A program made the position numbers and the translations under genes. From the NCBI RefSeq assembly GCF_033958435.1, contig NC_134145.1:32825501-32889500 (forward strand): 64,000 bases of DNA. Direction: 5' to 3'. This DNA comes from Carettochelys insculpta (lineage: Eukaryota > Chordata > Testudines > Carettochelyidae). Under the pieces are notes generated by a model. The model did not search any database. It saw only the letters and a list, made by a program, of their open reading frames with translations, and was not told the DNA's origin. Shown one piece after another: positions 28,401 through 40,400 of the stretch; the first letter of the stretch is position 1, and each line of letters opens with the position of its first letter.

Positions 28401-31400
28401 AATAGTGGTTTTTATGCATTGTTCTACTGACTTCAATTTTCAATGGCAGAACTGTATGCTGAATAATGGCAGAGTATGGCCACAAGCAAATCTGATTTTC
28501 ATGAAAGTTATAAGCAAAAAATGGTGCAATGTAGCTCGTTAGACTCAGACTTAATCAAGAAGGGTTTCTTACTGATAAATAGTGCATCTAACTGGTATGG
28601 GTAAAACAGACATGCACTTCAAAAACAAAAAAAAACAAGGTAATGAAATTGCAAATGTAAAAACATAAGTCAAGCACATGATTTTATAGGTTCACCCATT
28701 AAGTCCCCAGAGGGTTTAAACGTTAGAGTTTTACCCATGCAAAGGCAACTCAACATTTTTATAGGGAAGCTGATAACTAACGGGTATGAAGTTTGCATAG
28801 CCATTCCCTATAGCCCCAAAGTATCTTAAAGTGCAGGTTGAACCTCTCTACTTCGGCACTCTTGGGACCTTAGAGAAACACTAAGATTGAAACCTCCTTT
28901 CAATCCTTTGTATTTATTCAGGACCAGGCTGAAAGCAACAAATTTCTTATGGGTAGTGTATTGTTACAACCTGTTCCCCTGCTTCTGGGGTGGTGGGGCA
29001 GGGGGAAGAGGTGTTGCAATAAAACAGTGCATGTAAGAAATTTAAGTGCTGGTGGAGGCCGGGAGGGTTCAGGGCAGAGGGATAGGGTGGAAGGGTGTGG
29101 AGGCAGGGGGTTACAGTTGGGACACTGTTCACGCTCAGATTTTTCACCCATAAGTGGAGTGAGTTTTGTCTTGTGCATCAATACTGAGGTCACATGTGCT
29201 TGTTCAGATGCATGCTACCCCGGTACTGCACCCATCAGATACTAATGGAGGCATTTTTAAAGGAGGCACACACTCACTCCCAGAGGGAAAAAAGCAGTCG
29301 AGTAGCACTTTAAAGACTACCAAAATCATTTATTAGGTGAAGAGGTTTCATGGGACAGACCCGCTTCTTCAGATCACAGCCATACCAGAACAGACTCAAT
29401 ATATTAAGCACAGAGGTCCAAAAATTGTTATCAAGGTTGACAAATCAGAAGAGCAGAGGGGCGGCAGGAGGGGGTGTGGGGTGGGGAAGTCGAGAGTTAG
29501 ATAAAACAAAGTATGTTAAAAGAGATGAATGTTTCAAGTTCAGAGAGTTCATTTTTAATCATCTTTTGTTTATTGCAAAGGATTTTGATCAAGTGGTTCC
29601 GCAATTTCTTAGACAGTGTGTGGAATACCCCCAGATGGAATGAGAGAGCCCTGCTACACACACACAGAAGGAAGGAGAGAGGTCCCCTCTCACACCTCCC
29701 AGAGTGAAGGGGAAAGCCCAGCTACCTCAACACACCCCCCAGAGGGGAGAGCTCAGCCCCCACTTCTGAGGAAAGGTGAGACCCCAGACCGCCCCACACA
29801 CAGAGGGAAGGTGAGACCCCAGCCCCCACCACACACACACAGGGGAGGGGAGAACCCAGCCACACACATATACCAACCCAGAGCTTAGAGAGCTTAGCCG
29901 CACCCCCCCCGCCCGCCACCTCTAGAGGGAACAGGAGAGCCTAGCCCCGCCACACACAAACATCCCCAGAGGGAATGGGAGAGCCCAGCCCTCTTCTACC
30001 CCCCACCCGAAGTGAAAAGCCCAGCTACTCCCCTAGCCATGCACACACCCAGAGGGAACAGAGCCCATTTCCCCACCTCAGAGGGAAGGAGAGAGCCCAG
30101 CCCCCCCCCGATCAAAGGGGAGGGCCCAGCCCCCTGACACCCAAAGGGTTGTGGAGAGCCCAGCCCCATCCCCACCCTCAAACAGAGAGAAGGGGAGAGC
30201 CCAGACACACACAAACACAGGGAAGGGGAGAACCTAACCCCCCCCTCCACACACACAGAGGGAAGGGGAAAGCCCACACACCTACAGGGAAGGGGAGAGC
30301 ACGCACACACACACACACTCCCCAAAGGGGAGAGCCCAGCCACCCACCCAGCGTGAATGTGGGGAGCCCCAAACCTGCTGCACATATACATGCACTGCCA
30401 CTCTGCCAGCTTGGGTGGGGGCCTGAGAGCTGACTGCCGTCAGCCCTGCTGCTTCTGTCTTCACCCCCAACTTCCAAGGCCTCCAGGCCTCCTCCTACCT
30501 TGCCCTGGGGCCAAGTGTGGCTGTAACTCCTACTACTCCCACATACCAAAACCTGAAATGACACCTTTGAATAACAGCACAGAACAGAGAGCCAGGACTG
30601 GTGGCTATAAACAAACTTTATGGGACTGTTGGAAAGTGGGCCACACCCTCGATAAGTGGATATCCAGCTAACTAAAATCATGCTGGACAACAGATATTGC
30701 CAGACCAGAAAGTGCTGTGCTAGAGAGGTTCAACCTGTATATGGTTACAATGGTTGCTGAATTGGGACCTAAACCTCTAATACATGCTTCCCTGCTCATT
30801 TTAACCTCAAGACTGCAACACCTGTAGTGTCCTTCTGTGCCAGAAGGACAGTTGCTTCAATGTAGGGCTTTGAGGTTTAGAGCCTAAAAACAGGGAAAAC
30901 TGAAAATTTGCAAGACTCCCTAAACAAAGGAAAATCCTAGATACAGGATACAAAAGTCTTTTTGAAAAGGCTGTCTACTACTGATTTCCCAAAATTTATT
31001 TTTCCAAATTTGCTAATATTACATTAATCCATATGTAAAGCTGCTATACTAATCACAATTTACCTTAATATTCTATTAAAAATAGATAAAAATGTAATTC
31101 TGGGTATTTTTCTAGATGAACTACATTATTATTCTGCTTACCTGCTCCTGAAACATGTACTGCTGCAATACTCAAACTGATAATAAGATAGAGTCAGTAA
31201 CAATTGTAAATAAAAGGGCGTGTTAATGTACTTAACATATTTAACATATTCCTTACTTACATCATCCAAAGCCTTGGACTGTATGTAGTTAAAATATGGG
31301 AATTCCTTGAAAATATTTCTAAACTGAGAAGCTTGATATCATATTAAAACCATTCAGTTAAGAATATAAAATGCACTTTTCTTTTAACTGAAAATAATAG

Positions 31401-34400
31401 ATGTTTTATTAAAATCTACATAAAGAATTTGCACTGATGTAAACATGTCAGGTAGTTCCAAAAATGAAACTCGAATGATTTCACAGTTTCAGTTCAATTC
31501 CTCAAGGACAGGAGTCCATTTTATAAAATCTCAAGATAACTAACTTTTAGAAACAGATTGGGAATCTTAGAACAGACTAAGAACTAAATGAAAATGAAAG
31601 AAACTGCAGAGCTAATACTTCTGAAGAAGGACATTCTCATTTATGCCGCAAAACACATATAACAGGGTGAAGTGGAACATTTTTTTAAAAAACTAAGCTT
31701 GCAAACCCTCTACTTCAATTTTAAAAAACACATGAACAAGAATGAACATCATTTTGCTTTTCTTATTCTGTATATTTAACTTTATGCTTCTTTACATTTC
31801 TCCACAAAAGAGATATGTGCACACTTTTTTTTTGAAAAAGCCTCAAACTAACAGCAATTCAACTCTGATGAGTGTATACAGCAGTGGTACTGTTATTACA
31901 TTATTGAAAACAACAAAAATAGCAGGCTTAGTTTTTCCAATATTGTTTTTATTCTGAGAACTAGTTGAAGGAAAACACCAAAGAAAATGAAACTTCGTCA
32001 ATATATAAAAATAATCACAGATGGAGTAAAGAAGAGTATATAGTGCTAATTGCATGTTTAGGAAATAAGGGACAACATTTAAAAAAAATGGGTACCTATG
32101 GTCATGTAACAACCTGTTTGTGAAAAAACTCCAAATCCAGTAGCTTTCATTTACATCGTTAGGGCCACTGAGAGATCAATCAGTGCTTTTGAAGTCTGGC
32201 TGCTTAGCTGTCTAAATGGGGATTTGAGCAGCCTAATTTTAAGCACTCATTTTTGAAAATGTTTAGTCTTGAAATGTGTTACCGGAGATTCGAAAACAAA
32301 TATTAAAAAACCAACGAGGGCAAAAATGAAACACCTATATGCTATTTCTCTTCATCTTTATTTGAAATTTCATATTTGAATTAGGCAAATAATTTTATAC
32401 TGATATTTTAAATGTATCATTTTTATAAACAAGCATGAGTACACGAGCCAAGAAAAAATTTGCTCAGGCAATGAATGATTATCATTCCATTGACCATACT
32501 TCAGTATGTTTTAGAGGTACCAAGCATAAAGAATAATTTACCCTTTGATTCCCAACAAAAATCTGGGAATCGAAAGTAATACTGTAAAAATCATATGTTT
32601 CCATAGACACAGAGAACCCAAACACAGTGTTTTAAATTATATTTTAAATGTGATCTAGTTAATTACAGTAAGTGAAAGGATACGGATTTCTGTAACAGCT
32701 CTTAAATAACCCAAATCTTTTTTCATAGTTCCTAGAGAAACAAAAACAGATTTATAAAATTTGACTTTGTTTTCTACCAATAATCTCTAAAAATTATTTT
32801 CCTAGATCTTTTATATATATCTTCTGGAGAATTGCAGTCTTGTAACTGGGCACTAGGAGATATGGGAGGTTTTACCTGCTGGAAGAGTGAAGTCATGGGC
32901 TTGTCACTAGAGTTACGGCTACACTACAGAGATATTTCAAAATAACTTCCACTATTTTGAAATAACTTTGCTAGTGCTTAGACTATGCATAAACTATTTT
33001 GAAAAAAAAATCAAAATAGCGCGCATTATTTCAAAATTGGTAACCCTCAGTGCAGGAGGAATAAAACTTATTTTGAAATTGTTATTTGGAAATAGGTGCT
33101 ATGAAGACACAGAATAGTACCATTTCAAAATAAGCCATAATAGGCTCCAATGGCACTATTTCAAAATAGAGTTACGTATCCAGAAATGCTATTTCAAAAT
33201 TGCTGGCTGCTATTTTGAAATAACCTATTCCGAAATACCTCAATCAGGAATAATGCTGCTACGTAGACATAGCCTGTTATTTCTTTTGTGCATTTTATAG
33301 GTTTTCCTTTTCATTTGCAGACTTTTAAAAATATCCCTGATACAAACACACTAGGTTTATTTATTTATTTTCTTAGGTTTCTTCTACATAAGGACTTAAC
33401 TAGTGTTTTTATTATGTCTTGAGTATTGGGCTCTTCTGAAGCTTCAACCCTCCTACATCCTTTCCCCTATACTTTTTCTGTCGAAGCGTAATCTGTTCAT
33501 GGGCCCTAACACATATATCTGACCTTTATTCTTCAGTGCTAAACCCTGCCCAGTTTTACTGGAGGTTAAATGTGCAGGTCCCAGGATTAAGAGCACACTT
33601 TCTTTAAGCTATACTTTCCTTCATAGTATTAAGATGCAGAAAGAGCTTCAGAGCCACACAAATTACAATAAAATTGAGTTGTACATTAAGATGTACTATA
33701 CCTTTCTGTCTTGTGAACATGCATTTGCACCAGTACTAAGATTAAAAATATAGGTACATTAGGGTCTCAAAGTACGTGAACCAAGTGTATGCGACCGCGC
33801 TATTACATGGCTGACCCCCCAATTCACACTTATGCTCATGATTCGTACTTATGTGCTATGCATGGGGTGAGAAGCAAGTGTACAGTAATCACCCCCAACA
33901 TCTGTCACTAGTATTACTTGGCAAGCAAGTCTACTCACACAGCATCTTCCTTCTCATATAAGAAAAGCAAGACAACTACCACCCAGCATTTTTTGCCCCA
34001 CATAAGAAACCAGTCCACACAACTAGCGTGTTTTGTACGTATTTATCATGTCATACTTTTATCAGCTAAACACTTTAGATAGTTAGATAGTTCATCCTGT
34101 TGAGATTATTGCTGAAAGGGCTGCCTAAATAAATTACATAAGGATATCACATGCTAGTGCGTGAGCTTATGGACTCTTGGACTATGCATCTTCCTTCTCT
34201 CCAATCCTCTCATTCCGTGAACGTCTCCCTCTTACGCTTGTTTAAAGTTTTTCTTTATCAGTGAATTTTACTGCAACCATGGGCCCTAAGAGGAAAATTA
34301 GTTGTGGAGCTAGTTGTGTTGAAAACTAGAAGAAGATGAACGCTCATACCGTGAGAACTTTTGAAGAAAAAGTCAAGATTGAGGACACATTAAGAAATGG

Positions 34401-37400
34401 CGCATTGAACTGTGAGGTTGAGTGGCGGTTCAACATGAACAAATGTTCCGTGTGTTCTATTAAAATCTGTGAAAGGGAAATATGCATAGCAGTGGAAGAA
34501 AGTGCACCAGCAACAGCCAAACTGATCCATGTGTGGGATAAAATTCTTATAAAGACTGAGAAGGCCTTAAATTTATGGCTAGAAGACATGAATAAAAAGC
34601 GTGTGTCATGTGATGGAAGGGTGTTACAGGAAAAAGCTCTCTCTTTGTATGAGCACTTCAAGAAATCCATGGGTGGTCAAGGATCTACAGTATGCGTGAA
34701 AACATTTTCAGCAAGTAAAGGGTGGCTGGCAAGATTCAAAACCCAATACTCGCTGATAACAAACATTTAACAGGGGAATCAGCATCTGCCGACCATGCTG
34801 CAGCTCAAAAACACCCAGCAGAACTAAAGAAGTAGATCCACGAGAAGGGATATAGGCCAGAACAAGTGTTTACTGCAGATGAGACCAGACTTTTCTGGAA
34901 CAAAATGCCCAGTAGAACCTACATTTCAAAGCCAAGAAGCAGGCACCTGGGTTTAAGACAGCAAAGGACAGTTATACTCCTATTTTGTGGTAATGATGCT
35001 GGGCATATGATCAAGCCTGAGATACTGTATTGCTCTGCGAACCCCAGAGTATTGAAAGCAAAGAATAAAAGCCTCTTCCCTGTATTTTGGCAGTCCAACA
35101 AGAAGGCATGAGCAATGGCACAGATATTTTTGGACTGGTTCCACAAGTGTTTTGTCCCTGAAGCGGAAAAATATCTGACTGCAAAGAGAATGGAATTCAA
35201 GGTGCTGCTCATCATAGATAATGCTCCTGGGCATCCCGAGTCTCTACAATTTGTGTACCCCAATGTGGAAGTTGTATTCCTATGAACACATACATGGTCT
35301 ATAAGACTTTCTGAAGTCTTATCGTAGTATACAATAGTCTTCTGTGGGGAGACCCCAATTTATGCAAATTCAAACTTACACGGAGCTACCAGGAACCAAA
35401 CCCTCATGTACTCTGAGACCTTACTGTACTATATAAATGGAAGAGCCTATCATGAAAGACCACAACATACAGAAGCATCTGGTGAAATATTTAAAGTTTC
35501 TTTGAAATAGGCATGAACTCTACATCCATCTGGTTTTCTTAAAAGGCGTATACAATAAGTACAGATAATAACTGATGCATTTCTATTTTGCCACAGTGAG
35601 GTGTGCATTTTGCAAGTCAATGTCTCTAAAATAGTAATTTAACATTGAAGTACTATATTATGTTGTTTGTCCATTACAGAAGTATCAGAATGTCAAATTC
35701 AAACTCTTTACTGAGTACACTAAGGAACTGTTTAAAATACCACTTCACTGTCATCATGTATGTTTGTCTGTCAAGCACCCGGTAGTGTTGTTGTCACTGT
35801 AGAGTTCCTCGTAACTGAGCCCTCGTGTCTTCTGTGGTTTAGGAATACCTTATTAACCTCTTTTTCCTGATTGGGTGGTCCACACCCAACCTATACCATT
35901 GGCTCGTTACTTCGTCTTACTCAAATATTTTAACTTTTATTGTACATATCCTGAATTCATCTTCATCTGAGAGAGTGAATATACATTATTAATACATATA
36001 TCACATCAAAAGGGTAGTAAATATAGTTTCTGAAATATTACAAAGAATAATTATAATTACCTTCCATAGCAAAAGTCTTTGAAGCATCACGAAATGACTG
36101 CATTTTAACTTCTTCATCTTTGGAAGGGGGAAAAAATCTTTTATACTAATTTCTGAACACTGAAGTATCTACATACTAAGATTATTTTTCCATAAGTCTT
36201 TTTCATCTCTTTTGTATTTTAATTGTTTTACAATAGATATCAACTTCCTTCATCACAGTGGAAATAGCCTTGTATTCTATATTTGCACATATATAATCGG
36301 TTGTTTTAAATACGTGACAAAAGTTTCAAAAGATTTCATATATTTATTGCACTTTTTCCTAATAGCTATTAAAACACTTCTTGATAATATATTGTTTTGT
36401 TTGTACAACTGCAAATACTAGGAAATAAAATCTGCTTTTCTCTTCATGAGCACGTCTAAGTTTGCTTGATTCAACTGCAATTCACCTACCTACTAAGGAG
36501 TTCTCTTTTCTAGGGAGATTTTTAAGAACTCAGTCACTATGGAAAGGCTTTTAATTCACGCTCCCACCCTTCCACGCAAAAGAAATATTCAGTCGTAATG
36601 GTAGATTGCCACTTACAGCACAAGTGAAAGTGAAATTGAAAGATCTGAGCACTGGAACTAGCTAGACAGAGAATTGTTTTTGTGTGTGACCTCAACTCAC
36701 CAGCTACAATGATGATGCATGGATGGCTGTTCTTCGTAGTCTACCAGCTGGTTTTTGATTTCACACCATAATACACAAGTTAATGCTATATATACCTACG
36801 GGTTTTTGCAGCCATCGATTTCCTTAAAATAACAAAATCAACTCTATGCTTAACTTTCTTGTAGAACAGTGAGCTCAAGGCAAATTTAATTAAGGTACTA
36901 AAATATTGCCAGGAGGAAATATCTGCTTTTAATTACATGAAAAAGAATAATAGGATTAGTGCCTGGAGCTCTATTAAGTACTTTTATTTCAAGGATCAAA
37001 AACTCAACCTTTGACAAATACGTCTAAACTAATAATATGAGTCTGATAGTTGATGCATTATGATAATTGACTAGAAACCTACACTTTTTTCAATGTTGAG
37101 CTGGTACTTTCATCATCACCATCTTCTTGAAAGTTAATTAATATTTTATTTTCTGAAATATTTTTACTGTTGACAAGCCCTGATTTCATTTTTCATCTTA
37201 GCTGCGGTCAGAACAGGGAAAAGAGGAAATCAGTTGCAGATTTCCATGCTGCAAATATGTATCGCCTTCTCCTAAACTTAATCTAAATACTTCTTGCTTG
37301 TTAGAGGTCATGTCAAAATGAACAGTTACTGATAATTTATCATTTAGTTCTTCAACAGCCTTCCTAAAAAGTAGCATACATTTCTGGCTCTATGTCTCAT

Positions 37401-40400
37401 CTCTAAAAGTTAAACACATTATTCCCTATATATTATTCAGTCAGTTCATTAGACCTCTGCATAAAGTTCACATATATTGTCTCTGTGGACAGTGCTATTT
37501 TCTTGTAAGTATTCTATCATATATACCGTCTTTGGACGAAGATACAGGTCACATGCTGTCAATCAAACATTTATAAAAACTGATCTACTTGTTACACTCT
37601 AATGGATTAGAAAACCCAAAACTACATAGCAGTTGGAAAGCATTGCCCCTTCCCTCCCTCCAAAAGATTTCCCTTGGCCCCAAACACCTTTGAAACCTCC
37701 TACATAAGGATCTTCAAGACCTAGAGGAATCAGACACTACTTTCACACTGTCAAAACCTGAACACTGAACAGACATTCGAAAGATGACAGACTCTTACTA
37801 GAGATACACAAACTATCATTTGGTAATATGATTGGCATAAAATAAGGTTAAAGTAAGTGTGAAGACACAAAGGCTCTGTCTACACGAGCAAGTTCTTTTG
37901 AAAGAAATTGAAAGAATGCAGTGCTCCTTTCAAAAGCACTCTTTCACTCCTGCTTCAGCAAGAATGCTTTCTTTTGAGAGAAAATGTGTGTAGATGCTTC
38001 TTTCGAAACAGCAGTCCTCATGGCACCAGATTTTTCAAGCCCTGGCCCACTCTTTCGAAAGAGCAGGGGCTGTGTGAATGCTATTTTTCTAAAGAGCAGA
38101 TCACTCTTTTGATCTGCTTTCTTGTGTGTGGATGCGTTCTTGTGGAAGAGATCTTCCAGAACAGCTTCTTTTGATAGATGTCTGTAGTGTAAAAGTAGTC
38201 AAAGATTCTACAGTCAGCCCTAGATTTTTACTAGCTAACCAAAGATATGTAGTACATATTCTGAACACTCCAGTGATTCAGAAGTACAGAACCACTTCAT
38301 TCAACCCATTCCCTTTTGCAGAATAATTTGGAGGAAACACTAGGGCTGTGTCTTCACATGCCACTTCTTCCAGAAGCAGCATGGTAATGACCAGCCCAGA
38401 AGATGCTAAAGAGGCATGGAAGTAAATTTCCCGCGCCTCATTAGAGTATGGCCATGTGATACAGAGTCCAGAAGAAGCTCTTCCAGACTCCAAAATAAAT
38501 GTGTAGATGCAGGGCCCAAGGGGATCTTCCAAAAGGAAACCCTCCTTCTGGAAGCCCCCTCTTCCTTGATTATGATATGCTTGAGGAAGAGGAGGCTTCC
38601 AGAAGGAGGGTTTCCTTCCAGGAGATCCCCACAGGCCACATCTGCACACGTATTTTGGAGTCCAGAAGAGCTTCTTCTGTACTCCAAATCATGTGGCCAT
38701 ATGCTAATGAGGTGCAGGAAATTTACATCCGTGCCTCATTAGCATCTTCTGGGCTGCTCATTACCATGCCGCTTCCAGAAGTGGCGGCACGTGGAGGTGC
38801 AGCCTCTGACTGGGTTCGTGTGGCATTTCATAGCCCCCAAATGAGTTTTTCATGCACAGTGGACAATTCAGCCTATGATTTTTACCAATATTGCATTTAA
38901 GGAACTTTATTTGGTTGGTTATTTCTTCTGTTTGAATGCTTGCTTAACAGCCAGAAGTAAAGAAAGCGTTTTTGACACAATGGCGCAATCTTTAAATTTT
39001 CAGTAAGAATAAAGGCTATGGACTCTGTCCTGCATTCCCCGTACACTAAAAATTCTCATTAAAGTCACCATGAGTTTGGGTTATGTGTAATAAAAATAAG
39101 TAAGAAAAGCAAAATGTACCCCAGTATTCATAATCCTACATTAATTTCAGGTCATGTTTTGTATGTAAAAAATACATTGGTCAATTTAGCCTGTTATACT
39201 CAAACATGTGCAAATGTACAAAATTGTATGTTTGGATCATCATACTGTTACAGTTAAATAGTAACAGAGAGAAAGCCGTGCTAGTCTATATACTATCAAA
39301 ACAAAAAAGCAGTCCAGCAGCACTTTAAAGACCAACAAAATAATTTATTAGGTTATGAGGCACGTTTTCATGTTCAGACGGTATTCCTGATCCCTGATGT
39401 AACCACAGCCAATCTGACCTCTGCAATTTGGTTCTCACCCACAATTATTTATGATTTGGGGACAACTTATACCTCCAGATTAGTGGAACTGCTATGGGCA
39501 CCTGCATGGCCCCACAATATGCTAATATATTTATGGTTGACCTGAAACGATTCCTCAGCTCTCATCCCCTCTTACCCCTCCTCTACTTATGATACATTGA
39601 TGACATCTTTATGATTTGGACCCATGGTATAGAGACTCTAGAAGAATTCCACAGAGACTTCAACAATCTGCACCCCACCATCAACTTATGCCTTGACTAC
39701 TCCACATGAGAGATACATTTCCTGGACACTACAGTACAAATCAAGGATGGCCTGATTGGTACCACACTGAACCAAAAAGCCACTGATTGCTACACTTACC
39801 TACATGCTTCTAGCATCCATCCTGCACACATAACTAGATCCATTGTTTACAGTCAAGCCCTTAGGTACAATCGCATTTGCTCTGGTCTTACTGACAGAGA
39901 CCGAAAACGACAAGACCATTACCAAAGATTCATAAACATGAATTACCCACCAGGAGAAATAAAAAAAAAACAACAAATCGACAGGGCCAGATGAATACCC
40001 AGAAACCAGCTACTCCCAGATAGCCCAAAAAAGCTAAGAACAGAACACCACTGTTCACTACCTACAGCCCCCAACTCAAACCACTGTCACGCATTATTAA
40101 AGACCTACAACCTACCCCTAATCAGGATGCCACACTCCAGAAGGCCCTAGGTGACAGGCCTGTTCTCTCCTACAGACAACCTCCCAACCTTATGAGGATT
40201 CTCACCAACAATCACAGTCTATATCGCAGAAACACCAGCCCTGGAACTTTTCCTTGCAACAAAGCCCGTTGCCAACTTTGTCCACATATCTTTTCTGGAG
40301 ATACCATCACTGGACCTAACCAGGTTATTCACAGAATCACAGGCACATTCTCATGTTCTTCAGCTAACATCATATATGCCATAATGAAACAACAATGCCC

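Larger units (their letters stand above)
28834..30737. mobile_element. Tigger-type non-autonomous element, 1904 bp, with nested repeats
   Basis: The ends CAGGTTGAACCTCTCTACTT and GCTAGAGAGGTTCAACCTG are inverted repeats of about 17 bases. TA follows the right end (30738-30739); the left flank has TG. The right portion (30545-30690, AATAACAGCACAGAACA, GATAAGTGGATATCCAGCTA) matches the element at 46264-46587. A reversed Penelope tail (29288-29630) and a minisatellite (29640-30360) lie inside. Confidence 0.7.

Noticed and set aside
29616..30690. Open frames with Pro/His-rich or Cys/Val-rich proteins
   Set aside because: They follow the minisatellite unit and are open in several phases on both strands.
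34336..35285. Possible host gene of the CENPB/JRK type
   Set aside because: Multiple stops and TA-flanked terminal inverted repeats show a decayed Tigger transposon.
36490..36560. Possible extra HFM1 exon on the minus strand
   Set aside because: Splice-like signals are present but the frame in the required phase is closed and the match to HFM1 is poor.
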